DNA from: Diplocloster hominis
Lineage (GTDB): Bacteria > Bacillota > Clostridia > Lachnospirales > Lachnospiraceae
Reading direction: 5' to 3'
DNA: 64,000 nt
Assembly (NCBI RefSeq): GCF_032380655.1
Contig: NZ_JAWDIY010000021.1
Coordinates: 30,319 to 94,318, forward strand
The position numbers and the translations under genes are program-made. The notes beneath the pieces are model-generated. The model was given only the letters and a program-made list of their open reading frames with translations. It was not told the DNA's origin and made no database searches. Shown piece by piece: positions 54,111 through 63,950 of the stretch. Within the stretch, counting starts at the first letter, position 1. Each line of letters starts with the position of its first letter.

Positions 54111-55859
54111 ATGAAAATATCAACCATATGGAAACAGTTAAATTTAAAGAAAAAAGTGCTTCTTCTCTTTTTGCCGCTCAATGTGATATCGATTCTGATG
54201 ATTCTGGTTCTCTCCATTTCCCTGCTGGTACACAATGGCAAGAAGGAAATGATGCAGAATTCCATGGATAAACTGATTCTTGTCTGTGATCAGGCGGACC
54301 GGATCGTCTCTAATGTGAAATATAATATTAAGGCGTTTTCCACCAGTTCCGCCCTTCAGACGGCTATCTGTACTTCTTATCCGGACAATACCTACGGGAG
54401 TTATCTGTTTTCCACCGCCATGCACTCTTCTGTATACAATATTATGGATATCGGCAGCCTGGTTCACGATGGCTATGTGCAGACCTTTGACGGCAGGGTA
54501 TTTGATATTAAAACCGATGAGATCAGTGAGCCTACGCCGGAAATGCAGCAGCTCTATGAGGAGATTACCGCGAAAGGCGGACAGATGATTTTCGGTCCTC
54601 CCAGGGAGAAAAGCGGGCAGAGTGCTTTTAATATTTCCAAGTCTCTGATCGATATTGATACCGGTATTTGTCTGGGGATTCTGTCGTTTGACGTCAAAGA
54701 AGATTTGTTATATGACACTTATCGGAATGTTTCGGATGAAAATGATGAGATGTTCTTTATCACGGATACGGAAGGTACGATCGTGTCATCGCAGAACAGG
54801 GCGCTTCTGCAGACACCTGTGCCGGACGAGGCGTATAGCCTGACTGTGGATCAGACTAAGAATTCCAAGGTTCTTTCCTGGGATCAGCGCCGCAGCCTGA
54901 TGCTGACATCCCCGACCCAGTCCGGGAACTTCCATGTATTTTACACAATGAGTTATTACAGGGTTTACAGGGAGGCTCTGAGTCTGACGCTGCTGCTGTC
55001 GGTGATTGGCCTGCTGGTATTGAGCATTACGATCCTGCTTTCCCAGATATTGGCCAAAAGCCTTGTCCGCCCAATCCGTCAGCTGGCGGATTATGCGGAT
55101 GAAGCCGGCAAGGGTAACTTCGGCGCGCCGGTTCCGGTCAAATCAAGCGATGAGATCGGATTTCTGGCCGACCGCTTCCAGCATATGAGCAATAATATCC
55201 GTGAATTGACTACCCGCATATATAATGAACAGAATCAGAGGCGTGAATACGAATTAAAGCTGATGCAGGCGCAGATCAATCCTCATTTTCTCTATAACTG
55301 CCTGGACAACATCAGCAGCTTAGTCACCGATGAAAAAAAGGAAACCGCCACGTCCATGATCTATCATCTGGGCCGCTATTATCGCGGAATCCTGAGTAAA
55401 GGCCGGAACCTTATCACCATCCGGGAAGAGCTTCATATGATCCGGGATTATCTGGAAATCCAGTTAATCCGGACACCCGGCCTCTTTACCTATCAGATCG
55501 AAGCGGATGAGGATTTAAAAGAACTGAAAATTCTGAAGATGCTGCTGCAGCCACTGGTGGAAAATACGGTCCTCCACGGTTTCGCGGGATACCGGGAGAA
55601 CGGACACATCCGCATCCGGGTAACCTCCGACAGCGAGCAGATTATCTGCATCACAGTCTCCGATGACGGCCGGGGCATTTCGGAAGAAACACTGCGGTCC
55701 CTGTTCGTCCCGACGGCGATCTCCATGCCGAAGCATTTCGGAATTCAGAATGTGCAGGAGCGGATCCGCCTGAAATATGGCAGTTCTTATGGACTCACGA
55801 TCCATTCCGTTCCCGGAGTTGAGACGAACATTACCATGCGTTTTCCGAAAACCTACTAA
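54111..55859 (+). CDS. Sensor histidine kinase (YesM-like, second locus)
   Basis: 582 residues. Membrane segment about 18-42, an extracellular dCACHE-like sensor (about 45-285), second membrane segment (LTLLLSVIGLLVLSITILL, about 290-310), HAMP, then QAQINPHFLYNCLDNI with the phospho-acceptor His (about 388), N box LLQPLVENTVLHG and G box VSDDGRGISEE. SD AAGGAG. Divergent from the binding-protein gene it probably controls. The regulator follows by 19 bases. Confidence 0.91.
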   Translation: MKISTIWKQLNLKKKVLLLFLPLNVISILMILVLSISLLVHNGKKEMMQNSMDKLILVCDQADRIVSNVKYNIKAFSTSSALQTAICTSYPDNTYGSYLFSTAMHSSVYNIMDIGSLVHDGYVQTFDGRVFDIKTDEISEPTPEMQQLYEEITAKGGQMIFGPPREKSGQSAFNISKSLIDIDTGICLGILSFDVKEDLLYDTYRNVSDENDEMFFITDTEGTIVSSQNRALLQTPVPDEAYSLTVDQTKNSKVLSWDQRRSLMLTSPTQSGNFHVFYTMSYYRVYREALSLTLLLSVIGLLVLSITILLSQILAKSLVRPIRQLADYADEAGKGNFGAPVPVKSSDEIGFLADRFQHMSNNIRELTTRIYNEQNQRREYELKLMQAQINPHFLYNCLDNISSLVTDEKKETATSMIYHLGRYYRGILSKGRNLITIREELHMIRDYLEIQLIRTPGLFTYQIEADEDLKELKILKMLLQPLVENTVLHGFAGYRENGHIRIRVTSDSEQIICITVSDDGRGISEETLRSLFVPTAISMPKHFGIQNVQERIRLKYGSSYGLTIHSVPGVETNITMRFPKTY

Positions 55860-55878
55860 CCGCCAGGGAGGATATGTC

Positions 55879-57516
55879 ATGTATAAAATATTATTCGTAG
55901 ATGATGACCCGCTGATCCTGCGCAGACTCCATCAGATTCTGGACTGGCCCTCCATGGGCTTTAAGATCCTGCCGGATGCCGCCGACGGGCTGGCTGCGCT
56001 GGAGATAATGAGAAATGAAGTTCCGGATGTGATGATCTGTGATATTAATATGCCCAATATGGATGGCCTGCAGCTGGCAGAACAGGTACGGGCCGCTCAT
56101 CCGAATGTCCAGTGTGTGATGCTGACCGTGAATGACAGCTTCGGCTGCGCCCAGCAGGCACTGAATATCGGCGTGTACCATTATCTTCTAAAACCTATCG
56201 AACCGAAAAAACTGGAAACTCTGATGCAGAAAGTGCTGGACCAGCTCAATTCATCCAGGCAGCAGGACCAGTATGTCTCCCATCTGTACAGCAAAGCTAT
56301 GGTCAGCGAAAAGATGATCCGGGACAAATTCCTGAATTGGGTCGTATCCGGCCGGCAGCCCTTAAGCGAGCAGCAATTGATCGATAAGTTCCGCTTCTAC
56401 CAGCTTCCCATCGATGCCAAAGAATTCGAGATCATATCACTGCACATCAACGCGTTTGAAAAACATCTGCTGGATGAGACGGATATCGACGATCTGCTCG
56501 GAACCGTCGCCAAATGTGTGGAGGACACTCTCTGTGATTACCAGAATTGTGTGGTATTCAGCGATTCCTTTTATCATCTGAATATTCTTCTGGGTTCCAA
56601 TCCCCGGGACTTAAGCTTCTCTCAGAATGTCCGTCTGATCTGTCAGAGTCTCCGGGAAGGGCTGCTGTTTAATCTGAACCTGCCGGTTACGATCTTCTAC
56701 AGCAGACGCTATCAGGGGTACCAGAACATCTACCGCTGTTACTACGACACCAAATTTTTGTCCAAGTATACCCAGGCGGTCATGGATATGGGAATCATTT
56801 CCTTTGATGATTATATGCGCGCATCCATGAGGAATCCGATTGATTTTGACAGCATCCGTTCCTGCGTGCTCAAACAGCTACGCACCGGCAATGCCGGGGA
56901 TCTGGCTGCTTATGTGGAACAGACGTTTCTGGGGCAGGGGTTGGCGGACCGGCCAACGCCGAAACGATCTTTTGCATCTTTTGCCATGGATTTTGAAAGT
57001 TTTAACATGCTGCGGATCGATTTTATCATGACCGGCATGATGTTTTTACAGGAGAATAAGACCGCGCTGGCAGATGTCTTTGACAAATATTATGATCCCC
57101 TGACTGAGGTCATGGACCGGGACCAGCCGGCGGACTGTATCGGATTTATCTGTGATTTTTACCGCCAGATACTGGTTTTCGTCCGCTCCGGTAAGGTTTC
57201 CTCCGGCAGAAGACTGGCTGAGAAGTGTGTGGAATTAATCGAACAGAATATTTCCAATCCGGAGCTGAATGTCAAATGGCTGGCTTCTCAGCTGTACGTC
57301 AATGAAAACTATCTGAGCCGTCAGTTCCATAAGGAGTTCGCGGCACCTTTGATTAAGTATATTGGCCAGCAAAGGCTGGAGACTGCTAAGAATTACCTGG
57401 ACAAAGGATATACGAATCTTCAGCAGGTGGCCCAGATGGTTGGGTTTACGGATCCTCTGTATTTTAGTAAGTGTTTTAAAAAGCAGTTTGGGGTGGCGCC
57501 TTCGAAGTATAGGTAA
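55879..57516 (+). CDS. AraC-type response regulator (YesN-like, second locus)
   Basis: About 545 residues. Receiver at 1-120 (ILFVDDDP; phospho-acceptor D in VMICDINMPNMDG; K in YHYLLKPIEPKK) and AraC helix-turn-helix at the C-terminus (LNVKWLASQLYVNENYLSRQ; VGFTDPLYFSKCFKKQFGVAPSKYR, in part). ATG at 55879 has GGGAGG eight bases upstream and is preferred over the in-frame ATG at 55777, which overlaps the kinase gene. Ends with the terminator at 57580. Confidence 0.92.
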   Translation: MYKILFVDDDPLILRRLHQILDWPSMGFKILPDAADGLAALEIMRNEVPDVMICDINMPNMDGLQLAEQVRAAHPNVQCVMLTVNDSFGCAQQALNIGVYHYLLKPIEPKKLETLMQKVLDQLNSSRQQDQYVSHLYSKAMVSEKMIRDKFLNWVVSGRQPLSEQQLIDKFRFYQLPIDAKEFEIISLHINAFEKHLLDETDIDDLLGTVAKCVEDTLCDYQNCVVFSDSFYHLNILLGSNPRDLSFSQNVRLICQSLREGLLFNLNLPVTIFYSRRYQGYQNIYRCYYDTKFLSKYTQAVMDMGIISFDDYMRASMRNPIDFDSIRSCVLKQLRTGNAGDLAAYVEQTFLGQGLADRPTPKRSFASFAMDFESFNMLRIDFIMTGMMFLQENKTALADVFDKYYDPLTEVMDRDQPADCIGFICDFYRQILVFVRSGKVSSGRRLAEKCVELIEQNISNPELNVKWLASQLYVNENYLSRQFHKEFAAPLIKYIGQQRLETAKNYLDKGYTNLQQVAQMVGFTDPLYFSKCFKKQFGVAPSKYR

Positions 57517-57579
57517 AGTAATACCAGGAAGAGTGTGTGAAGAAAAGTCTATAAATGCTGATCTTCTATGATAACAATA

Positions 57580-57618
57580 GGGTTGAAAGTTCCTTGTTTG
57601 GCTTTCAACCCTTGTTTT
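57580..57618 (+). terminator. Terminator of the two-component operon
   Basis: GGGTTGAAAG and CTTTCAACCC form a perfect 10-bp stem with a 12-base loop, followed by TTGTTTT, 64 bases past the regulator stop. Confidence 0.85.
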
Positions 57619-57690
57619 ATATAGCACAGTAACTACAGTCGCATGTCAAGAACAGTCGAAAAATCCGCCTGTGGAAAATAAGGCCTAAAA

Positions 57691-57742
57691 TGAAAAAGTA
57701 AATTCTCCCCCAATTACTTCGGCACTGGAATTTACTTTTTCA
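57691..57742. terminator. Inverted repeat at the left edge of the AT-rich island
   Basis: TGAAAAAGTAAATTC and GAATTTACTTTTTCA are perfectly complementary (15 bp, loop 22 bases). It lies 140 bases downstream of the ATPase gene stop, and on the minus strand it could be that operon's terminator (no T-run outside the stem). It may also mark the island boundary. Confidence 0.5.
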
Positions 57743-57882
57743 GTTAGCACTTTCACATACTCACCAGAAATGTTTTACATGTGAAGTTCAAAAGGTTTTA
57801 CAATCATCCCGTAGGTGGATTTCTTAGTATAATTATGTTACTTGCGTATGCTTGCACCCTTACTTAAACAAATTATATAATA

Positions 57883-60501
57883 CTATTTTAATAACAAAGA
57901 TAGCACCTTGGGTCTTGCACCTTTTTCATATCTGAATTTTAATGCATGTCTAATTATTTCCGGTAAATAATATTTATCATTCTCAACTTTCAAATATCCT
58001 TCCTGTTTCATAATTTTTTCTTCTGTAGGAGTAAGGTTAAATGTATCATTATAAAAAGGTAAAACCTTTTTCTCCTCTGAAGCGCTGTCCAACTTATCGA
58101 ATATTGGATTAAGAGCTTTTATTTCTTGCTTTACCTCGGAAATTTTAGCATTTGAACAGTCAGACACGGCTTTCTTAATTTCCGATGGCATCAAATACCT
58201 ATCATCATAAACACGTCTTCCCACATCTTTTGTTGCATATTCCAAAAAACGAATAATATCTCTTGCCTGTAACTGTCCATTAAAATCTGACAAAGCTGCT
58301 AAAATCCATCTAGAAGAATACGCTTCATTTGATGTAGCCTTTCCTAACTTTATACCCCATAATTTTGTAAGATTTCTTTCAATTATTTCTCCTGACGCCA
58401 GTTCAATGTCAACCTCTTCCTTATAGAACTCAGGTACGGCCTGGCCCACCAGCCAAACAACCAATCTTAATGCTTCTGTACTTGACCACCTTAATTCTAC
58501 AGAATGATAAAGCGAATTAAATTGTTCAAAATTAACTGATATTGAGTCGCGTACCATATCCTTCCGAAGAAATATCATCAATCCGAAATTTTTAAATTTA
58601 ACTTTAATTTCACTAATTATATCTCTACATAATGCAATAATGGCATTCTGTTCTGTCTTTGAAGAAATTGTTTGTGTAAAAACTTCCTCCAATCCATCAA
58701 TAAGGAATACAACACGAACTTCTTGTTTCTCTAAATCAAGTTCTAATTCTTCGAATGATTGATATGCATTATCCAGAGATTGTAAGATTATCTGTTTCCA
58801 AATTTCTTTCCATTCTAAAATGTCATTATTATAGCGACTAAAATTTAATACGAAATCCTTATTATCAATATAAACCGAACTGCTTATCTTTCCTTTTAAA
58901 CTACTTTTATTAAAATTCTCAATAGTATCTTGCATAATTTCGCTAAATCCAGTTACCATCGATGATGCTAACAATGGCACTGCAAAAGTTTTATTTCTTA
59001 CACTTTCTTTTTCTTTTTTATCTACTCTTAATATAAAATTCTCCCAATACTTATTTCTTAATATTTCACGATATAAAAATGTTTTTCCTGAGCCCTTAGC
59101 TCCCATAATTACTGTATCAGGAATAATGCCTCTATATTTTCTGATGAGATTATTGATTGGTTCCGTCATTAAAACGTCAAACGCGGCATTCCCTTCTGCA
59201 GTAATTTGTTTCTTTGCCAAATTATGAATACTTCTTATTACATATTCTCTTTTATCAAAATTTGCTTCATTATCTTTCTTGTCAGTAAAATATATGTTAT
59301 TGACTATCGAATAAATTTTTCTATAAAATTCCCTTCCCTCTAAATTTTTCATTATATGCTGCATCGACTCCAAATGCACAAGTTCGCTTGCAAACGGTAG
59401 TTCTGTTACTAAATTATCAGTTAATGAAATGTTTTCATCTGTTTCATTCTTATCATATGATGTTATTAAATCACTTATAATGTCAGATGTATTTAAACCT
59501 TCTGGAACCATTGTCAAAAGTATTTCAGGAAGCAGAGTGTTCTCTGATAATATTAATCCCTTATTTAATTGCTGTAATAAAATTTCCGTTCCTCTCACAG
59601 ACTGGTAGGAAGTCGATGTTACTAAATACTTTTTGACTCTGGGGTCAAACAATAATGGTGCTGAAAATTCGCTTAAGCCTGCACGTAAATCAATTAAAAC
59701 CATTTCTGCATTTAATTTCTCTCCTAACTTAGATAAAACTTCAGCCAATATATATTTTTTACTGTAACTAAGCGCAAGGCTTTCGGGACTGGAATACATA
59801 TCAAGCAACTGCTCAATATATCTATATGTTGGTAATACAATATGTTCTACTAAGCTTGTTTCTGTTTCTATCTTTACAGTCAATTCTTCAACTTTATCAG
59901 CTATCATCGATACTATTTCAGCAATGTTATCTTTTCCTTGAGTAACCTCCAATAAATCTAGATAACTAAATATGGGCTCATCTCTCTTTGAAGTTAGCCA
60001 GGTAATACCCGGTGCTTCTATATCGGAATCAATAATGAGCAGCCTTTTAGAATCTTTTAAATTTTTGAGGGATGACCACGCTTTAACAAACGCTAATAGT
60101 GAAAGTGTACGGCCTACTCCACCTTTGTAAGAATGAAACGCTACTACTGGAACCCCTGGCAAATCTTCATAAAGCATTTCATTATAATAAGCTGACTGTT
60201 GATATAAGACTTTTTTAAAAAGAGGGGTTCCTGATTCCAAATACTCAACTTCCTCTCCCTGTTCAAATATAACGTCTAAATGCTCTCCATCAAATTCCAA
60301 GCTTATTAGTTTATTCGCAAAATCATACTTATTATCCAGCAACTCATTAATCAATAATTCCACATCTTTTATTAAGGACATATCTCTTAAATAAATAATT
60401 ATTTCAGAAGTATATGTTTCAATCTCCAAAATTTTATCTTCCCACTTTTTTTTATTTAATAAAAGTTTTCTTTCAACGTCTTTCCAAGTATAAAGTAACA
60501 T
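57883..60501 (-). CDS. KGGVGR-type ParA-like / P-loop double ATPase, candidate defence protein
   Basis: 872 residues. About 1-115 is a helical start. A ParA/MinD-like ATPase follows: SYKGGVGRT (126-132), a deviant Walker A with Arg in place of the second Lys, LLIIDSDIEAPG (about 154-165) and VLIDLRAG (about 268-275). A second P-loop NTPase comes after: GAKGSGKT (467-474), Walker B VVFLIDGLEEVF (597-608) and IFLRKDMVRDS (about 643), similar to the Sll1717/KAP type. A winged-helix-like C-terminus (LTPTEEKIMKQEGYL) ends it. Start ATG at 60501 is 4 bases after the upstream gene's stop, with AAGGGA upstream. AT-rich compared with neighbours on both sides, pointing to transfer. Such ATPases are widespread in defence islands; the function here is inferred. 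Confidence 0.85.
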   Translation of the reverse strand: MLLYTWKDVERKLLLNKKKWEDKILEIETYTSEIIIYLRDMSLIKDVELLINELLDNKYDFANKLISLEFDGEHLDVIFEQGEEVEYLESGTPLFKKVLYQQSAYYNEMLYEDLPGVPVVAFHSYKGGVGRTLSLLAFVKAWSSLKNLKDSKRLLIIDSDIEAPGITWLTSKRDEPIFSYLDLLEVTQGKDNIAEIVSMIADKVEELTVKIETETSLVEHIVLPTYRYIEQLLDMYSSPESLALSYSKKYILAEVLSKLGEKLNAEMVLIDLRAGLSEFSAPLLFDPRVKKYLVTSTSYQSVRGTEILLQQLNKGLILSENTLLPEILLTMVPEGLNTSDIISDLITSYDKNETDENISLTDNLVTELPFASELVHLESMQHIMKNLEGREFYRKIYSIVNNIYFTDKKDNEANFDKREYVIRSIHNLAKKQITAEGNAAFDVLMTEPINNLIRKYRGIIPDTVIMGAKGSGKTFLYREILRNKYWENFILRVDKKEKESVRNKTFAVPLLASSMVTGFSEIMQDTIENFNKSSLKGKISSSVYIDNKDFVLNFSRYNNDILEWKEIWKQIILQSLDNAYQSFEELELDLEKQEVRVVFLIDGLEEVFTQTISSKTEQNAIIALCRDIISEIKVKFKNFGLMIFLRKDMVRDSISVNFEQFNSLYHSVELRWSSTEALRLVVWLVGQAVPEFYKEEVDIELASGEIIERNLTKLWGIKLGKATSNEAYSSRWILAALSDFNGQLQARDIIRFLEYATKDVGRRVYDDRYLMPSEIKKAVSDCSNAKISEVKQEIKALNPIFDKLDSASEEKKVLPFYNDTFNLTPTEEKIMKQEGYLKVENDKYYLPEIIRHALKFRYEKGARPKVLSLLLK

Positions 60502-60505
60502 TAAT

Positions 60506-60943
60506 TCACATCCCTTCTTCAATCCAAATCGCAATTTTTCTTAACTCTTCCTCATACACCAACTCTACAAATTTATATTTCTCCTTTATTCTAATACAAT
60601 ATCTATATAATTGATGGTAGTTTTCAATTGATATATAATCCTTATGTATTGTCAATAGTTGTGGAAATTTAAATGCTCCCTGCTGCCCTAATTCTTTCAA
60701 TATCTTCTCCAAATTATGTGTTCTTAATACATTTTTCTTTTTTTCATCGTCTCCAAATAAAATATTTTTCGGACTCTCCTCATGCCATTGATTTAATAAT
60801 AAATATTTTAAACCACATTCTACACTATAAACTAATAATAATCTTCGACTATTAAGGTCAGCATTTTCACATTGTAGGCGCTTATATGTTCTATAATGTT
60901 TTCTATATCCCTGCTTATAATCTCTTTTGTCTGCCAATATCAA
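60506..60943 (-). CDS. Small HEPN-like helical protein, partner of the double ATPase
   Basis: 145 residues, all-helical by appearance. SRRLLLVYSVECGLKYLLLN (about 32-51), THNLEKILKELG (about 75) and HQLYRYCIRIKEKYKF (about 109) resemble the helices of HEPN-fold proteins, including the HDLxxLL-like segment, but a clear R-x4-6-H ribonuclease motif is not obvious. The start is TTG at 60943 with GGGGAGG upstream. A TATAAT box lies at 60973-60978. Tight coupling to the ATPase gene implies they act together. HEPN assignment is tentative. Confidence 0.6.
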   Translation of the reverse strand: MILADKRDYKQGYRKHYRTYKRLQCENADLNSRRLLLVYSVECGLKYLLLNQWHEESPKNILFGDDEKKKNVLRTHNLEKILKELGQQGAFKFPQLLTIHKDYISIENYHQLYRYCIRIKEKYKFVELVYEEELRKIAIWIEEGM

Positions 60944-60994
60944 TTATGTACACCTCCCCATATATATTCTGTATTATACTATAATTATTATTTG

Positions 60995-61033
60995 AAAAAA
61001 AGGTATAGCCTCCATTTTGGCTATACCTTTTAA
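60995..61033 (-). terminator. Rho-independent terminator of pnp
   Basis: On the minus strand AAAAGGTATAGCC pairs with GGCTATACCTTTT around an 8-base loop and TTTTTTT follows, 20 bases past the pnp stop. The promoter of the AT-rich island begins just beyond it. Confidence 0.9.
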
Positions 61034-61047
61034 ATTATTGGTATATT

Positions 61048-63159
61048 TTATTCCGCTGCCTTATTTTTATATCTGTCTACATCTTTCAAACTAAAGCTGA
61101 TTCTGCCCATTTTGTCTTTTCCAAGGCATGCCACTTCGATCACATCACCCAAAGTCAGAACATCTTCTACCGTCTTTACTCTGTCTTTAGCCAGCTTAGA
61201 AATATGGACCATACCTTCTTTTCCGGGAGCAAACTCAAGGAATGCGCCGAAATCTTTAATGCTGACCACTTTACCTGTATAGAGCTTACCTTCCTCAAAG
61301 TCTGTAACAATTGTGTGAATCAGGGCGGAAGCTTTGTCCATGCCTTCTTTTTCAACGCCGCAGATGGATACCAGGCCATCGTCGTTGATGTCGATGGATA
61401 CACCTGTCTGATCGATAATCGCGTTGATCGTCTTACCGCGCTGTCCCACCACATCACCGATCTGGGAAGGATCGATCTGTACGGTGATAATCTTAGGCGC
61501 ATATTTTCCAACTTCTTTTCTGGGTTCTGCGATGACAGGTGTCATGACCTCGTCCAGGATATAAGTTCTCGCTTCTTTGGTCTTCACAAATGCTTCTTCG
61601 ATAATCGAGCGTGTCAGGCCGTGGATCTTGATGTCCATCTGGATAGCCGTGATACCTTTATGGGTACCAGCTACTTTGAAGTCCATGTCGCCGAAGAAAT
61701 CCTCCAGCCCCTGGATATCTGTCAGCACCAGATAATCATCATCAGAATCCCCTGTTACCAGACCTACGGAAATACCGGCGACAGCTCTCTTGATAGGCAC
61801 ACCGGCCGCCATCAGGGACAGGGAGGAAGCGCACACGCTGGCCTGGGAGGTGGAACCGTTGGATTCCATAGTCTCAGATACCGTACGGATGGCATAAGGG
61901 AACTCTTCTTCGCTGGGAAGTACCGGAACTAGAGCACGCTCTGCCAGAGCGCCATGTCCGATCTCACGTCTGCCGGGTCCTCTGGACGGCTTTGTCTCCC
62001 CTACTGAATAGGACGGGAAGTTATAGTGGTGCATATATCTCTTACCTGTCTCCGCCTCATCCAGACCATCTAATCTCTGGGCCTCGGATAGGGGCGCTAA
62101 GGTGGTTACATTCAGGATCTGTGTCTGGCCGCGGGTAAACATACCGGAGCCATGCACTCTGGGCAGAAGGTCGATCTCTGCGGCCAGCGGACGGATCTGG
62201 GTAATCGCACGGCCGTCGGGACGCTTGTGGTCTTTTAAGATCATCTTTCTGACAGTCTTTTTCTGATACTGGTATACGGCTTCGCCGATCAGAGGCAGCC
62301 AGTCCGGATGTTCCTCTTCGAAGGCTTCCGCCAGCTTATCTTCAATCTCTCTGATATTACCTTCTCTGACCTGTTTTACATCGCTGAATACAGCTACTTC
62401 CATCTGCTCCGGTGTCACGATCGCTCTGATCGCTTCATTCAGTTCTTCCGGGATCGCGCAGCTCTCATAGCCGTGTTTTTCTTTACCGAACTCTTCTACG
62501 ATTTTCTCAATAAATGTGATTACCTGGACGTTTACTTCATGGGCTTTGTAGATGGCTTCGATCATGATATCTTCCGACACTTCATTGGCACCGGCTTCGA
62601 TCATAATCACTTTCTCCTTCGTGGACGCCACGGTCAGGGCCATGTCGGAAGCGGCCTTCTGCTCCGCGGTCGGGTTCACCACCAATTCACCGTTCACCAG
62701 ACCGATCTGCGTACCGGAGATCGGACCGTCAAAGGGAATGTCGGAAATCGAGGTTGCTATGGAAGCTCCAATCATTGCGATGATTTCAGGACTGCAGTCC
62801 TGATCAACGGACATAACCAGATTATTTAATGTCACATCATTGCGGTAATCCTTCGGGAACAACGGACGCATGGGACGGTCAATGACACGGGATGTCAGAA
62901 TCGCATGCTCGCTGGCCTTTCCCTCTCTTTTGTTAAAGCCTCCGGGAATTTTCCCTACTGCGTATAATTTCTCTTCATACTCTACGCTCAGCGGGAAGAA
63001 ATCAATCCCCTCTCTGGGCTTGTCGGATGCGGTGGCCGTACACAGCACGGTCGTATCTCCATAGTGCATAAAAGCTGCACCATTTGCCTGTGCCGCTACT
63101 CTTCCGATATCCACGGACAAAGTTCTGCCGGCCAGTTCCATTGTGAAAGTCTTGTACAT
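61048..63159 (-). CDS. pnp: Polyribonucleotide nucleotidyltransferase (PNPase)
   Basis: 703 residues, the normal length. Two RNase PH domains (GDTTVLCTATASDKPREGIDF near 35 in part; GSGMFTRGQTQILNVTTLAPL near 355 in part; SNGSTSQASVCA near 430), a KH domain (VGQRGKTINAIIDQTGV, about 580) and an S1 domain (GKVVSIKDFGAFLEFAPGKEG, about 635, in part). 3'-5' phosphorolytic RNA decay enzyme. SD AAAGGAGA. Downstream of rpsO, the usual gene order; a structured leader is at 63300-63388. Confidence 0.97.
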   Translation of the reverse strand: MYKTFTMELAGRTLSVDIGRVAAQANGAAFMHYGDTTVLCTATASDKPREGIDFFPLSVEYEEKLYAVGKIPGGFNKREGKASEHAILTSRVIDRPMRPLFPKDYRNDVTLNNLVMSVDQDCSPEIIAMIGASIATSISDIPFDGPISGTQIGLVNGELVVNPTAEQKAASDMALTVASTKEKVIMIEAGANEVSEDIMIEAIYKAHEVNVQVITFIEKIVEEFGKEKHGYESCAIPEELNEAIRAIVTPEQMEVAVFSDVKQVREGNIREIEDKLAEAFEEEHPDWLPLIGEAVYQYQKKTVRKMILKDHKRPDGRAITQIRPLAAEIDLLPRVHGSGMFTRGQTQILNVTTLAPLSEAQRLDGLDEAETGKRYMHHYNFPSYSVGETKPSRGPGRREIGHGALAERALVPVLPSEEEFPYAIRTVSETMESNGSTSQASVCASSLSLMAAGVPIKRAVAGISVGLVTGDSDDDYLVLTDIQGLEDFFGDMDFKVAGTHKGITAIQMDIKIHGLTRSIIEEAFVKTKEARTYILDEVMTPVIAEPRKEVGKYAPKIITVQIDPSQIGDVVGQRGKTINAIIDQTGVSIDINDDGLVSICGVEKEGMDKASALIHTIVTDFEEGKLYTGKVVSIKDFGAFLEFAPGKEGMVHISKLAKDRVKTVEDVLTLGDVIEVACLGKDKMGRISFSLKDVDRYKNKAAE

Positions 63160-63206
63160 ATTTCTTAATCTCCTTTAAACTTGTTATATTCAGAAAGCGG
63201 GAGATT

Positions 63207-63388
63207 CCGAAACTACTGAAAAACCCATCCGCCGCACGGATATTCTTTTCAGTGGTCTCGGCTCTTACTGCCCGCAATCCATCACTGGTTAACTACTGCA
63301 TCGTACAGGTTTTGGCTGCTATAGATTTCAAGCTATTTCAGCAATGAGCCCTTTTCTCTTGCGACGTCTCCAGAAAACTCTGTACGAT
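63207..63388 (-). promoter_or_regulatory. Structured rpsO-pnp intercistronic leader
   Basis: A long imperfect stem is closed by ATCGTACAG (63300-63308) and CTGTACGAT (63380-63388), with an inner GCTG-ATAG/CTAT-CAGC hairpin. A second stem (ACTGAAAA/TTTTCAGT with ATCC/GGAT) lies at about 63207-63253. In other bacteria this region is an RNase III-cut stem through which PNPase represses its own mRNA; whether that holds here is inference. Confidence 0.6.
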
Positions 63389-63415
63389 AAAATGGGGCGG
63401 TTACAAGAACCGCCC
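63389..63415 (-). terminator. Terminator after rpsO
   Basis: On the minus strand GGGCGGTT pairs with AACCGCCC over a 5-base loop and is followed by C-ATTTT, 11 bases past the rpsO stop. It probably allows partial readthrough into pnp. Confidence 0.75.
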
Positions 63416-63425
63416 TCAAAGTTTC

Positions 63426-63692
63426 TTACTTTCTAAGTCCTAAACGCTCAATCAGAGTACGGTATCTCTCAATATCCATGTCTTTCAGATAAGAAAGCAA
63501 GCCTCTTCTCTGACCAACCATTTTGAGAAGACCTCTTCTGGAATGATGATCCTTCGGATGCTCCTGTAAATGCTCGGTTAACTCCTGGATCCTCGCGGTC
63601 AGGATGGCTACCTGTACTTCCGGTGAACCGGTGTCGCCTGGTGTTCTTGCATAGTCAGCAATAATTGCCTGTTTCTTTTCTTTCGAAATCAT
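63426..63692 (-). CDS. rpsO: 30S ribosomal protein S15
   Basis: 88 residues, the standard length. DTGSPEVQVAILTARI (about 19-34), HLQEHPKDHHSRRGLLKMVG (about 40-59) and RRGLLSYLKDMDIERYRTLI (about 62-81) are canonical S15. Binds 16S rRNA with S6/S18. SD CAGGAGGAAAAA. Upstream 63693-63950 is non-coding; it holds only a CTAAATTC/GAATTTAG inverted repeat and the SD of the next gene. Confidence 0.98.
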   Translation of the reverse strand: MISKEKKQAIIADYARTPGDTGSPEVQVAILTARIQELTEHLQEHPKDHHSRRGLLKMVGQRRGLLSYLKDMDIERYRTLIERLGLRK

Positions 63693-63950
63693 TGTTTTTC
63701 CTCCTGTTTTTTCAACCGCCTGATACTAAGAAAAAGGTCGGAGTGTCCAATTTCCGAATACCGGCTGATTTCTCATACCCGGATAGTATATCATATCTTT
63801 CCCATATCCGCAAGCTAAAAATAAAGCCGAATCCGCCCCGCTCGAATGAAATTCTAAATTCCACCCTCATGCTGAATTTAGTCTTACACTCCTCCCTGTC
63901 TCTGTTTTATGATTCTTAGTGTCTCCTATCCGCAGTAGAAAGAGGTACTT

